A DNA stretch of 64,000 bases, from assembly GCA_037134895.1 (NCBI GenBank), contig JBAXLI010000003.1, forward strand, positions 69,018-133,017, written 5' to 3'. Both the position numbers and the translations under genes were made by a program. The notes below the pieces were generated by a model. The model saw only the letters and a program-made list of their open reading frames with translations, searched no databases and was not told the origin of the DNA. This document shows positions 54,115 through 63,390 of the stretch, piece after piece (the stretch's first letter is position 1; each line of letters begins with the position of its first letter). The DNA comes from CAIRDP01 sp037134895 (lineage in GTDB: Bacteria > Bacteroidota > Bacteroidia > Bacteroidales > FEN-979).

Positions 54115-54693
54115 TTAACGGTTTCCCTTATCAGGCACAACTATTTCAATATCATAAACAAGGGCGGCCCCCGCGGGAATCTTTTTCAGGTCGCCGAGCA
54201 AGCCATAGGCAAGATGCGAAGGAACAATCAGCCTGGCCTTGTCATTGGTGCTCATTAACAGAAGGGCTTCCTGCAATCCGGTTTCACCTTCTGATTCACC
54301 AGGATATATAACTTTAAGTCCGAGAGCATCAGAACTGTATACCTGCGAACCATCCAGCAGCGAAACAGTATATTTTAACCTGACTTCGTTTCCTTTAACA
54401 ATCCTTTGCCCCCGACCCCTGGCATAGATCATATACCTCAACCCTGTTGTGGTCTGGTTCATTTTCCAGTGGTGGCGGACAATATAATCTTCTATTTCAA
54501 TATTTTCAGATCTGACTACCTGGTGATTGTAGTCGATGACTTTTGCATCCGTCAATTTCAGATGATCAGTTGCTCTGGCCTGCCGGGTCTGCTGTTCGCA
54601 TGAAAGCAGCAAAAGGACGAAGCCAGCCAAAGTAAATGTTGTCAGCAGAACCTTTTGGTGATCAGAAGTAAAAGGGGATTTAAAGCCAAACAT
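54115..54693 (-). CDS. FKBP-type isomerase lipoprotein, GldI-like
   Basis: 192 residues with a lipoprotein signal (LLLLSCEQQ, Cys32), then an FKBP domain (VRLKYTVSLLDGSQVYSSD, GETGLQEALLLMSTNDKARLIVPSHLAYG). Its size and arrangement resemble the gliding motility protein GldI. It is encoded 2 bases after the NrnA-like gene, so these two form one unit. Gliding itself cannot be inferred. Confidence 0.8.
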   Translation of the reverse strand: MFGFKSPFTSDHQKVLLTTFTLAGFVLLLLSCEQQTRQARATDHLKLTDAKVIDYNHQVVRSENIEIEDYIVRHHWKMNQTTTGLRYMIYARGRGQRIVKGNEVRLKYTVSLLDGSQVYSSDALGLKVIYPGESEGETGLQEALLLMSTNDKARLIVPSHLAYGLLGDLKKIPAGAALVYDIEIVVPDKGNR

Positions 54694-54695
54694 CC

Positions 54696-55733
54696 TCAGT
54701 CGGTATAAACATGTTTAAGCTTTTCCCTGAATCCAGGCAATAATGCCAGAAACAGGTCAACTGTCTCCTTCAGGTCTGTATTGCAGTTGGCTCCTGAAGC
54801 ATTACGATGGCCTCCCCCGTTAAAATGCTCCCTGGCCAGTGTGTCAACCGAAAAATTACCTTTTGAACGGAACGAAACCTTCACCTCGTCGTCTCTCTCC
54901 ATGAAAAGCGCGGCAAGGTTTATATCTTTAATGGAAAGCGCATAGTTTACAACGCCTTCGGTATCACCAACCTGGTAATTGAACTTCTCGAGATCATTTT
55001 TCCTGAGAGTAATATATGCGGTATGGAACTCAGGCAAAACAGTCAGTCCACCACTGACTGCATATCCCAGAAGCCTCAGTCTGCTCTCAGAATATGTGTC
55101 GTAAATAAGCCGGTGAATATGCTCCCCGTCTATCCCCAGGCGGAAAAGATCAGCTGTGATCAGATAGGTCTTCACATAATTGCATGCATAACTGAAAGAG
55201 CCGGTATCGGTGGCAATTCCTGTATAAAGGCACTCAGCAATTTCCTTATCCATCAGATGAGCATAGCCTGATTCACAGATAAAATCGTAAATTATCTCGG
55301 AGGTGGATGATATCTTACTGAATGAGACCTTGTAAGTAAAATCAATTGCAGGATTGAGATGATGATCGATCAGGACTTTTACCGAAGCCGAGTTCTTCAC
55401 TTCCCTGCCTAACTCTTTGAGCCTGCTGAGGTTGTTGAAATCCACGCAGATAATAAGATCAGCTCCCAGGATAAATTCCCTGCAAGTTTCCTGCTGCTCT
55501 TCGAAAATCAGGATTTCGTCAGAACCGGGAAGCCAGGCAAGGAATTCGGGGAAAGGATCAGGAATGATCACCCTCACATCGAAACTGCGTTTCCTGAGGT
55601 AACGAAACATCGCCAGGCTCGCACCAATTGCATCGCCATCGGGGTTCGTATGCGTTGTTATGATTATCCTGCCGGATCTGTCAAGAACTTCCCTGATCTT
55701 TCCAAAATCCGTATTCTCTAAATAGTTTTCCAT
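54696..55733 (-). CDS. NrnA-like bifunctional oligoribonuclease/PAP phosphatase (DHH family)
   Basis: 345 residues from ATG 55733; a much longer upstream frame overlaps the divergent ndk gene. Motifs are TNPDGDAIGAS (about 30-39), VDFNN, DHHLNPA and a C-terminal FNGGGHRNASG. It degrades short RNA oligonucleotides and 3'-phosphoadenosine-5'-phosphate in relatives. The start lies 73 bases from the ndk start in opposite orientation. Confidence 0.93.
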   Translation of the reverse strand: MENYLENTDFGKIREVLDRSGRIIITTHTNPDGDAIGASLAMFRYLRKRSFDVRVIIPDPFPEFLAWLPGSDEILIFEEQQETCREFILGADLIICVDFNNLSRLKELGREVKNSASVKVLIDHHLNPAIDFTYKVSFSKISSTSEIIYDFICESGYAHLMDKEIAECLYTGIATDTGSFSYACNYVKTYLITADLFRLGIDGEHIHRLIYDTYSESRLRLLGYAVSGGLTVLPEFHTAYITLRKNDLEKFNYQVGDTEGVVNYALSIKDINLAALFMERDDEVKVSFRSKGNFSVDTLAREHFNGGGHRNASGANCNTDLKETVDLFLALLPGFREKLKHVYTD

Positions 55734-55806
55734 GAATGAGTCGGCAAATTTACATATTTTTAAAATTAGTCTTACTTTTGCCGCCTCATAAAACATATAC
55801 CTTATC
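55734..55806. promoter_or_regulatory. Divergent nrnA/ndk promoter region with two -7-like boxes
   Basis: On the plus strand TACTTTTG (55773-55780) fits TAnnTTTG for ndk. On the minus strand TAAATTTG, with its -7 box 11 bases from the nrnA ATG, fits for nrnA. Neither has a well-placed TTG, so the support is partial. Confidence 0.4.
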
Positions 55807-56226
55807 ATGAGCGATAACCTTACATTCACAATGATAAAGCCTTCGGCCATTGCCGACGGGCATGCCGGAGACATTCTGGCAATGATTGAAAAAGCAGGAT
55901 TCAGGCTTATTGCCATGAAACTTGTTCATCTTTCCAAACACCAGGCAGGCTTATTCTACGCCGAACATAGTGGCAAAGGCTTTTACGAAGACCTGACACA
56001 TTTCATGTCATCAGGGCCGATTATCGCTGCAATACTTGAAAAGGATAATGCAGTCGCTGAATTCCGCAAACTCATCGGGGCTACTGATCCCTCAAAAGCC
56101 GAAGCCGGTACTGTTAGAAATCTTTACGGAAGAAGCATCACCGAAAATGCCGTTCATGGCTCAGATGCAGATGCTACAGCGGCAAGGGAAGGCTCATTTT
56201 TCTTCTCCCAGCTTGAAAGAGTCTGA
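55807..56226 (+). CDS. ndk: Nucleoside diphosphate kinase
   Basis: 139 residues, normal length. Active-site His117 in NAVHGSD, KPSAI near the start and the RNLYGRSI motif are intact. It moves phosphate between nucleoside di- and triphosphates through a phospho-His intermediate. Divergent from nrnA; the XRE gene converges from the other side with 18 bases between them. Confidence 0.97.
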   Translation: MSDNLTFTMIKPSAIADGHAGDILAMIEKAGFRLIAMKLVHLSKHQAGLFYAEHSGKGFYEDLTHFMSSGPIIAAILEKDNAVAEFRKLIGATDPSKAEAGTVRNLYGRSITENAVHGSDADATAAREGSFFFSQLERV

Positions 56227-56244
56227 TAACCTATAGCATTCTGA

Positions 56245-56793
56245 TCAGGAAGGGGAATACTCCCTGAAAGTCCTGTCACTATAAAAGATCACAATTCGTT
56301 CTGCTGTGACTTCCTCCCGGTTTTCTGCCGGATTTGCTTGATTTTCAATTTTCGTTAAATCTCTATCTTCAGCAATTTTCTTTTCAGACTGCGGATGAGA
56401 CTCCCGTTTAGGCATATTAATCCGTTTATCTTGCGAATTATCAGGCTTTTTAGGCTCTGGTTCCACATTGAACAGCTCATCAAGCAATGATGGCTGAAAA
56501 TCGGTTTCTATCAAAGGAGCTGATAAGAAACCTTCATCCTTATTTACAAATTCAGGATTCTCCACAGGTTCTTGTGCAATTGAATTTCTGAAAATTGGTC
56601 CGCTACCCATCAGAAGCCAATCAGGATTTACATCAGGAAAATGATGAATGATCTTTAAAACAAATTCCAGGCTCGGCTTATTTCGTCCCGAAACAAAGTG
56701 GGAAATCCCTGAACGCTGAACACCAATTGCATCGGCAAGCTGCGAAGATGTCAGGTTTTTAATCCGCATGAATTCCAAAAGTCTTTGAATCAT
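56245..56793 (-). CDS. XRE-family transcriptional regulator with acidic tail
   Basis: 182 residues. An N-terminal helix-turn-helix (MIKNLTSSQLADAIGVQRSGISHFVSGRNKP type, residues 1-60) is followed by a charged, probably disordered tail and a conserved end RIVIFYSDRTFREY. Such regulators are common in Bacteroidota and often bind short inverted repeats. Five TTAC-N4-GTAA-like sites lie in the non-coding stretch upstream, so autoregulation is likely (inferred). Confidence 0.85.
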   Translation of the reverse strand: MIQRLLEFMRIKNLTSSQLADAIGVQRSGISHFVSGRNKPSLEFVLKIIHHFPDVNPDWLLMGSGPIFRNSIAQEPVENPEFVNKDEGFLSAPLIETDFQPSLLDELFNVEPEPKKPDNSQDKRINMPKRESHPQSEKKIAEDRDLTKIENQANPAENREEVTAERIVIFYSDRTFREYSPS

Positions 56794-57172
56794 TTTATTC
56801 TGAAGTTTAACATTAAATAAACTAAATTAAAGATTGATATTTAAATATTTATGAAATTACAAATTTATATTCTTTTTCTGTGTACAGATGTAACCGTCAT
56901 TAATTTACAAAGTTACATTTATAACATTACTAATTTTATATGATAAAGATATGAAATTTACTTTTGTAACAGGTAAAAAATACGAAATATATTAAATCAG
57001 GACCAACTTATGCTTGATGAATGCATTAGTATGTGATTTTCACCATACATTGGTCCGATCCATTGTAGAATAGTAGTTTACAAATGTAATTACATTTGTA
57101 AACTACTGAATATGAGATAATAGGTTGGGAATTAGGGTAAGCTGCAGTGATCTAATCCTAATAATAATGTTG
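56794..57172. promoter_or_regulatory. 379-base non-coding region with operator-like TTAC-N4-GTAA sites
   Basis: Sites matching TTAC-N4-GTAA: perfect at 56958-56969, 57078-57089 and 57090-57101; one mismatch at 56882-56893 and 56913-56924. For the XRE gene on the minus strand a -7 box TAAATTTG lies at 56860-56867, and the 56882 site sits just upstream of it, where a repressor could block polymerase. The region lies between the XRE start and the subtilase stop. No open reading frame is apparent. Confidence 0.6.
57072..57107. repeat. Perfect 36-bp palindrome made of two TTAC-N4-GTAA sites
   Basis: The 36 bases read identically on both strands, centred between 57089 and 57090, starting AGTAGTTTACAAATGTAA. 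It holds two adjacent perfect sites in mirror orientation. It lies 66 bases from the subtilase stop; no T-tract follows on either strand, so a terminator is less likely than a protein-binding site. Confidence 0.85.
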
Positions 57173-58873
57173 TCAATTAGTTACCTTAGCAATCAAAGCA
57201 GAATAGCTTCTTTGTTCCAATCTTATGCTTATTGTGTAAATGCCCGGTAGTAAATGGGTCAAATCACTAATAATCAAATCGTTTACTCCAATATTAACAG
57301 AAATTACCTTTCTAAACACTGTATGGGAGATTGCATCACTTATAATGCAAGTAACACTCTCCTTTCTATCAGAAATCAGCCGGATCGTGATCACGGAGCT
57401 GAACGGGTTCGGATAAATACTTAATTTATTACTTTGAGTAGTCGTATTCATCTCCATGATATTAATTGCTTTAACGAAATCAGGAATGCCAAATCCAAGA
57501 AGGCTGTCGGGGGATAAAATCTGGCCTCCAGAACGCTCTATGGACTTTTTAACATCGGTGTTTGAGAAGCCCCGCCTTGCCTGCATCAGACAAGCTGTCA
57601 TGCCGGCAATTACCGGGGTAGCAAAGGAAGTTCCGTTGGATCTTCGCACAGAACCGTGCTCAGCCATCACCACGCTCCCTGCCCCCAGGGCAGCAACATT
57701 GGGTTTAACCCTACCGGGTGTTGCCACCCCCACCGAGCTGAAGCCTGCTCTTATGCCTGCCGAATCGGTTGCTGCAACAGCCAGCATCGGATAAGCATCG
57801 GCCGGCGTGCTTACACATCTCCAGTTATTGTTATTTCCTTCGTTGCCCGCAGCGGCAATCATGACCATTCCCTTGCTGAAAGCGATGTTGGCCCCCCTGC
57901 TTGCAACTGAAGTATAGCCATTCATTTCAGCACAGCTGTGATCCTTAAATGTTGAATCAAATACTGTATAACCAAGAGAGGATGTAATGATATCAGCCCC
58001 GGCGCTGTCGGCAAACTCGGCCCCGGAAACCCAGTTATATTCCTCAGTTTCATATTCATACTTCTTTTCTTCTGTCCTCAGCAACAAGAATGAGGCCTCC
58101 GGAGCTGTTCCGATAATTTCTCCCGGGAGGATACCAGCCATTACAGATAGTACGTTCATGCCATGAGTATCTGAAGGATCGTCAAACATGTTTATGCCGT
58201 CCTTTACAAAATCCTTGTACCCAAGTATTTGATTATTAGCTCTCAGACTGTCAAATCCTGGCAAGTTATTGACATTATAAAAGCCTGCATCCAATTGCGC
58301 AATCAATATACCTTTGCCTCGAAAACCATTGGCATGAAGAACATCCCCGTTCACAAGATGAATCTGGGACCAGGACTCACCATAATCATATCCGGTAAGT
58401 TTCCTGGCATGAGGCAGCCCACTCCCGTTCGATAGTACCTGATCCTCAATGGCGAATTTGTCAGCAGGTTCCGATTCCTTTGCCCGGAGGCCTGTATTTT
58501 TAACCACAGTTTTAACGAATGGCAGTTGCATAATCGCTCTTATCTTCGTTGTGTCGGCAAGGTAGATTGTTGCTCCGTTAAGCCATTTTGTGGGATTAAG
58601 TATCTCTGCTCCTGCATTCTGTAATGCCTGCAAATACTGAGGGGTAACCGGAAGGTCATTTATTTCATATGGAATTCCCATCGAAAGGCGGCGTTGAATA
58701 GCTCTCTGAGTAAGAAATTGTTCAGGATGATCGAGTGACCAGGGATTCTGCTCCTTATCCTTAAATTCAATAAAAAATTTATGCGGGGCAACCTGGGCCA
58801 TTATTGCTGATCCCATCAGTAGAATGAAAATAGTGGTCAGCGGTCTTATTGGCATTCTTCCTGGGATGTTCAT
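57173..58873 (-). CDS. Secreted S8 subtilisin-like peptidase with T9SS type A domain
   Basis: 566 residues. Signal peptide about residues 10-26, a propeptide-like region to about 170, then an S8 domain with the catalytic triad Asp195 (LIAQLDAGF), His237 (DTHGMNV) and Ser416 (NGTSFATPV), plus AAAGNEGN. The C-terminal domain (SIYPNPFSSVITIRL ... LLPGIYTISIRL) is a T9SS sorting signal. It probably works outside the cell. The start at Met1 was chosen; Met7 is a possible alternative. Divergent from the DUF4301 gene. Confidence 0.92.
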   Translation of the reverse strand: MNIPGRMPIRPLTTIFILLMGSAIMAQVAPHKFFIEFKDKEQNPWSLDHPEQFLTQRAIQRRLSMGIPYEINDLPVTPQYLQALQNAGAEILNPTKWLNGATIYLADTTKIRAIMQLPFVKTVVKNTGLRAKESEPADKFAIEDQVLSNGSGLPHARKLTGYDYGESWSQIHLVNGDVLHANGFRGKGILIAQLDAGFYNVNNLPGFDSLRANNQILGYKDFVKDGINMFDDPSDTHGMNVLSVMAGILPGEIIGTAPEASFLLLRTEEKKYEYETEEYNWVSGAEFADSAGADIITSSLGYTVFDSTFKDHSCAEMNGYTSVASRGANIAFSKGMVMIAAAGNEGNNNNWRCVSTPADAYPMLAVAATDSAGIRAGFSSVGVATPGRVKPNVAALGAGSVVMAEHGSVRRSNGTSFATPVIAGMTACLMQARRGFSNTDVKKSIERSGGQILSPDSLLGFGIPDFVKAINIMEMNTTTQSNKLSIYPNPFSSVITIRLISDRKESVTCIISDAISHTVFRKVISVNIGVNDLIISDLTHLLPGIYTISIRLEQRSYSALIAKVTN

Positions 58874-58950
58874 CTGTTTTATCTGTCGGTAGAGGGCGAA
58901 AATCGCGTCCTGTTTACAAATTTCTGAAAAAAACTCAAGGAAATAAGGAT

Positions 58951-60561
58951 ATGGCAGACAATATTCAGATTGAGGCTGTTTTGTATCTTCGTGAAAAATT
59001 TGCTCTTATGAATTCAGTGAATGATCTAAAACAGATAAGCGAGAGAGGAATAAGTGCCGAAAATGTTGAGGCCCAGATATGTCATTTTACAAAAGGGTTT
59101 CCCTTCATTTCACTGTTGAAACCAGCCTTGAACGGAGACGGTATCATTTGTCTTGAAGAGCAGGAAAAAATCAGGATCATTTCATATTTCGAACAAGCTA
59201 TTGAGGCCCTGGATGTCGTAAAATTTGTCCCCGCTTCGGGAGCCGCCTCAAGAATGTTCAAGCATCTGTTTGAATTCAGAGAAAAATTCAAAGGTGGGGC
59301 AGCCGGAGAAGAACTATTCAATAAGGATAAGAGTTTTAACTCACCCTGGTATTTGTTCACCCATCTCAGTGAAATTGCATTCTATAACGAACTCTCATCA
59401 AAGCTTCAACTGAATGGCTTTAACATTGGCGAACTTCTTGAAAAACAAGAATTCAACATAGTCACCGATTATATAATGAACCCTTCGGGGCTGGATTACT
59501 CCAATCTCCCCAAGGGACTGATCCGTTTTCATGATTACCCCGAGGGTTCCAGGACAGCCGCGGAGGAGCATATGGTTGAAGCAGCTTTGTATGCAAGCAA
59601 CAGCAAAAAGATTGCCAGGCTTCATTTCACAATTTCTCCTGAGCACAAGTCCAGGTTTGAAAACCTTTTTAACGAAGTCAGAGCATTTTATGAAACACGG
59701 CTGAATGTTAAATTCGACATCAGTTTCTCGGTTCAGAAACCTTCAACTGACACTATCGCCGTTGATGAGGACAACAAACCATTCAGAACCCAGGATGGAA
59801 ATTTATTATTCAGGCCGGCCGGACACGGTGCGCTGTTGCAGAATCTGAATGATATCGATGCCGGTATTATTTTCGTGAAGAACATAGATAATATTGTCCC
59901 CGACCGTCTTAAGGAGCAGACTGTATTGAATAAAAAACTGATTGGAGGCTATCTTTTATGGATAAGACAGCATATTTTCAATTTCCTCCGAAATGCTGAT
60001 GCTCAAAATTGCACTCATGAAGACCTTGAAAATATGATTGCTTTTGCAGAGAGTCATCTTTCGTTAAACCTGCCTCAGTCGCTTCATGATCAGACCCATG
60101 AGTTAAAAGCCAATTGGCTGTTCAACCGGCTGAACCGCCCGGTGAGGGTTTGCGGTATGGTTAAAAACGAGGGAGAACCTGGCGGAGGCCCGTACTGGGT
60201 TAAAAATAAGCGTGGTGAAATTTCATTACAGATTGTCGAATCCTCCCAGGTAAACCTGAAAGATGCAAGGCAATGTGAAATCTTCAGGTCAGCAACACAT
60301 TTCAATCCTGTAGATCTTGTTTGTTCAACTATCGATTTCAAGGGCAATAAATTTGATCTTTCCCGTTATGTTGATCAGGATACAGGGTTTATATCAATCA
60401 AATCAAGCGGAGGAAGGAATCTGAAGGCCTTGGAGCTGCCCGGTTTATGGAATGGGGCCATGGCAGAGTGGATCACCGTATTTATGGAAGTGCCCATCAT
60501 CACCTTCAACCCCGTAAAAACAGTTAACGACCTTTTGCGCAAGGAACACCTGAGATTGTAA
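58951..60561 (+). CDS. DUF4301 family protein
   Basis: 536 residues from ATG 58951; a longer upstream frame begins in the divergent subtilase gene. It resembles the DUF4301 family of Bacteroidota (VKFVPASGAASRMFKHLFEF; PAGHGALLQNLND; RPVRVCGMVKNEGEPGGGPYW). The PASGAASRMF and GHGALL segments look like nucleotide-sugar or phosphate-binding loops, similar to nucleotidyltransferases, but no function is established. Cytoplasmic, no membrane segment. Confidence 0.85.
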   Translation: MADNIQIEAVLYLREKFALMNSVNDLKQISERGISAENVEAQICHFTKGFPFISLLKPALNGDGIICLEEQEKIRIISYFEQAIEALDVVKFVPASGAASRMFKHLFEFREKFKGGAAGEELFNKDKSFNSPWYLFTHLSEIAFYNELSSKLQLNGFNIGELLEKQEFNIVTDYIMNPSGLDYSNLPKGLIRFHDYPEGSRTAAEEHMVEAALYASNSKKIARLHFTISPEHKSRFENLFNEVRAFYETRLNVKFDISFSVQKPSTDTIAVDEDNKPFRTQDGNLLFRPAGHGALLQNLNDIDAGIIFVKNIDNIVPDRLKEQTVLNKKLIGGYLLWIRQHIFNFLRNADAQNCTHEDLENMIAFAESHLSLNLPQSLHDQTHELKANWLFNRLNRPVRVCGMVKNEGEPGGGPYWVKNKRGEISLQIVESSQVNLKDARQCEIFRSATHFNPVDLVCSTIDFKGNKFDLSRYVDQDTGFISIKSSGGRNLKALELPGLWNGAMAEWITVFMEVPIITFNPVKTVNDLLRKEHLRL

Positions 60562-60567
60562 CGTAAT

Positions 60568-61269
60568 ATGGAAAAAGGCAAGAAAGGGTATTTACTGCTA
60601 AGCAGGAAGGAAAGATGGGGACTCACAGCCTGGGGCTGGATCCTCCTTCTGATACTGATCTTTTTACCTCTTTTTTTATTTTTCAGGAACCTCTACCCCA
60701 TTCTTTCACCAGTTGAAAGAGAAAACACAAAAATTCTGGCACTTGAAGGATTTATCAGCGATTACGTACTTAAGGACGCTATCAGGGAATTTAAACAGGG
60801 AAATTATTCGCTTTTAGTCACTACCGGGACGCCCATAGAAGCTGGAGGATTATTATCAGAATATAAAAGCACTGCAAGGGTTGCTGCTGAATCGCTGAAG
60901 CGACTTGGTTTTGACTCGACAAGGCTGGTGGTGGTAGAAACTGACGAGATCATGTACGACAGGACCTACAATTCAGGACTGGAGTTTAAACATTGGCTTA
61001 GAAAGAACATGCCAGATGTGAAAGCCGTTAACCTGATGACCATGAGTGTTCACGGGGCGCGTTCCAAAGTGCTGTTCCAGGCTGCTCTGGGAGATTCCAT
61101 CAAAGTGGGTATAATTTCGTTTCCAAATATGTTCTACGGTCCGGACGACTGGTGGCATTCAAGCAAAGGCTTCAGGGAAGTAATGAATGAAGCCCTGGGC
61201 TATTACTATGTAAAATTCTTTTTCCGCCCATATGAGAAGGAAATGAAAAAGAAGATCAAGAATTCCTAA
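60568..61269 (+). CDS. YdcF/SanA-like DUF218 domain protein
   Basis: 233 residues. An N-terminal membrane segment (about 18-38), then a DUF218-like Rossmann domain (ILALEGFISDYVLKDAIREF, VTTGTPIEAGG, STARVAAESLKRLGFDS). Family members such as ElyC and SanA affect envelope integrity in other bacteria. Here the role is not known. It starts 6 bases after the DUF4301 gene. Confidence 0.75.
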   Translation: MEKGKKGYLLLSRKERWGLTAWGWILLLILIFLPLFLFFRNLYPILSPVERENTKILALEGFISDYVLKDAIREFKQGNYSLLVTTGTPIEAGGLLSEYKSTARVAAESLKRLGFDSTRLVVVETDEIMYDRTYNSGLEFKHWLRKNMPDVKAVNLMTMSVHGARSKVLFQAALGDSIKVGIISFPNMFYGPDDWWHSSKGFREVMNEALGYYYVKFFFRPYEKEMKKKIKNS

Positions 61270-61282
61270 TGACTCAGAATAC

Positions 61283-62704
61283 ATGAAGATCTTAAACAAA
61301 CTGCTGATTATTTCGATATTATCGGCCATTACCTTAGGTGCCGGCGCTCAGAAAGCTTATAAAGTCCTGTTCCGCATCAAAGGAGTAAGTGACACGAATT
61401 GCCTGATCGCCAATTACTACGGCAATGGAACTTATATCAAAGACACAGTAAAAGTAGACAAATCGGGAAAATGTACTTTTTCGGCCCCCGCTGATCTCCC
61501 GAAAGGGATTTACATTTTTATAATAACCGATAAGGTTTACTTTGATTTCATCATCAATAATGACAAGGAATTCAGTATGGAATGTGATAAATCAAATCCG
61601 CTGAAAACCATGTCGGTCAAGGGTTCTCAGGAAAACACCCTCTTCTATGACTACCTGAAATTCAACAAGCAGGAATTCGATATAGTTCAGAAAATCCAGA
61701 AAGAGCTGGACAAGCACTCAAAGAATCCCGACTCTGCAAAGATGCTGAGCGACAGTATCGGCCTGATGAACAACGTCATCATACAGTACAAACTTAATAT
61801 TGTAAAAAAATATCCTGATTCCTTTCTTGCCTTTATGATCAATATCATGAAGGAGCCCGAAGTTCCCGAAGCCCCTCTTTTACAGAACGGACGAAAGGAT
61901 TCAACTTTTGCATACCGATACTACAGGGCCCATTTCTGGGATGATGTCGATTTTGCAGATGACCGTGATCTGCGTACCCCGGTGTTCCACACCAAACTCG
62001 TCAAATACTTCGACAAAGTCCTTCCGCAGTCACCGGATACAATAATAAGAGAGTCGGATTATTTCATCGAGAAAGCAAGGATCAATCCCGAAATGTTCAA
62101 ATATTTGGTATGGTTTGTCACGCGCCAGTATGAGAATTCGGAGATCATGGGTTTCGACAAGATCTTCGTTCATGTTGTCAACACCTATTATATAACGAAT
62201 CAGACCCCCTGGGTAAACGAGACGGTGAAGAAGGAGATCATTAAAAAGTCATCTAAAATGGAGGCCCTTCTCATCGGGAAAAGACCGCCCAACATGATCA
62301 TGCAGGACACAAGCCTGAATCTTGTTTCGATGTATAATGTGAACGCAAAAACCCTGATAATCCTGTTCTGGGATCCTGAATGCGGGCATTGCGAGCAGGA
62401 AGTTCCGAAACTTAAAGCCCTTTACGATAAGGACAAGGGAAAATACGGACTTGAGATTTTTTCCGTTTGTTCCGATTCCTCGATGGTGAAAATGAAAAAC
62501 TACATCCGTAAAAAGAACATGAGCTGGATCAATGTAAACGGGCCCAGGACCCTGACCGGAGAATACCACGGACAATATGATATTACCTCAACCCCTGTTA
62601 TTTATATACTTAACGAGCAAAAGGAGATCATTGCCAAGAGGTTGTCGGTAGATCAGATTGATAAGTTCCTCGAGAATTATTACAAGAGCCGGTTACGGAA
62701 GTAA
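61283..62704 (+). CDS. TlpA-like thioredoxin-domain protein with extra N-terminal domains
   Basis: 473 residues. Signal peptide near residues 1-22, an N-terminal DUF4369-like beta domain (about 25-120), a helical DUF5106-like region (130-320) and a C-terminal thioredoxin fold with CGHC (Cys367, Cys370; ILFWDPECGHCEQEVP). Such proteins handle disulfide bonds or redox of periplasmic proteins. It ends 8 bases before a strong terminator hairpin. Confidence 0.85.
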   Translation: MKILNKLLIISILSAITLGAGAQKAYKVLFRIKGVSDTNCLIANYYGNGTYIKDTVKVDKSGKCTFSAPADLPKGIYIFIITDKVYFDFIINNDKEFSMECDKSNPLKTMSVKGSQENTLFYDYLKFNKQEFDIVQKIQKELDKHSKNPDSAKMLSDSIGLMNNVIIQYKLNIVKKYPDSFLAFMINIMKEPEVPEAPLLQNGRKDSTFAYRYYRAHFWDDVDFADDRDLRTPVFHTKLVKYFDKVLPQSPDTIIRESDYFIEKARINPEMFKYLVWFVTRQYENSEIMGFDKIFVHVVNTYYITNQTPWVNETVKKEIIKKSSKMEALLIGKRPPNMIMQDTSLNLVSMYNVNAKTLIILFWDPECGHCEQEVPKLKALYDKDKGKYGLEIFSVCSDSSMVKMKNYIRKKNMSWINVNGPRTLTGEYHGQYDITSTPVIYILNEQKEIIAKRLSVDQIDKFLENYYKSRLRK

Positions 62705-62741
62705 AAAAAAGAGGCTGTTCACATTTGACAGCCTCTTTTTT
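62703..62741. terminator. Bidirectional rho-independent terminator
   Basis: An 8-bp stem GAGGCTGT (62711-62718) pairs with ACAGCCTC (62728-62735), flanked by an A-run upstream and a T-run downstream. It can end both the TlpA-like gene and, on the other strand, rplT, which converge here. Confidence 0.85.
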
Positions 62742-62761
62742 GTTATGGTTTACGGAACAAT

Positions 62762-63109
62762 CTATTTGTTCACAGTGTCAACAATAGCTTTGAACGCATC
62801 AGGGTGGTTCATCGCCAGGTCGGCCAGGGTTTTACGGTTCAGGGTGATATTGTTTTCGGCAATTTTACCCATGAAAACCGAGTAAGATAACCCGAACTGA
62901 CGAACACCTGCATTGATACGGGTGATCCAGAGTCCCCTGAAATTCCTTTTCTTGGTACGGCGGTCACGATAAGCATACACGAGGCCTTTTTCGACCGAGT
63001 TCTTAGCTACGGTCAAAACATTTTTCCTTCTTCCGAATTGCCCCTTGGCTTGTTTCAGGACTTTTTTCCTTCTGGCCCTGGAGGCAACGGCATTTACTGA
63101 TCTTGGCAT
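62762..63109 (-). CDS. rplT: 50S ribosomal protein L20
   Basis: 115 residues of normal length and composition, beginning MPRSVNAVASRARRKKVL, with the Arg/Lys-rich N-terminal tail that binds 23S rRNA and FRGLWITRINAGVRQ. It belongs to the infC-rpmI-rplT operon on the minus strand. Confidence 0.98.
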   Translation of the reverse strand: MPRSVNAVASRARRKKVLKQAKGQFGRRKNVLTVAKNSVEKGLVYAYRDRRTKKRNFRGLWITRINAGVRQFGLSYSVFMGKIAENNITLNRKTLADLAMNHPDAFKAIVDTVNK

Positions 63110-63180
63110 TGTTTTACATTTTTTTGCATCAGCGCCCTGTTAATTCAGGATCTTAAAGCTGTGTGCAAGTTAGACATGAA

Positions 63181-63375
63181 TTAACTCTGAAGCATTTCCC
63201 TTACATTAGCTGCATCTGACTTGTCAACGAGGGTCGAGTAAGTTAGATTACGCTTCCTCTTTTTTGACTTTTTGGTCAGGATGTGGCTTTTGAAAGCATG
63301 CTTCCTCTTGATTTTTCCGGTGCCGGTAAGAGTGAACCGTTTTTTTGCTCCGGATTTTGATTTCATTTTTGGCAT
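63181..63375 (-). CDS. rpmI: 50S ribosomal protein L35
   Basis: 64 residues beginning MPKMKSKSGAKKRFTLTG, basic and matching the L35 pattern with KRKHAFKSHILTKK. It is the middle gene of infC-rpmI-rplT, 71 bases before rplT. Confidence 0.98.
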   Translation of the reverse strand: MPKMKSKSGAKKRFTLTGTGKIKRKHAFKSHILTKKSKKRKRNLTYSTLVDKSDAANVREMLQS

Positions 63376-63390
63376 GACATTTATCTATTT

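Noticed and set aside
54696..55916. NrnA extended by 61 residues
   Set aside because: The extension is antisense to the ndk coding region; ATG 55733 fits the family start.
57000..57056. Inverted repeat GGACCAA/TTGGTCC with 42-base loop
   Set aside because: Short arms and long loop; no supported RNA family, so not listed as an RNA gene.
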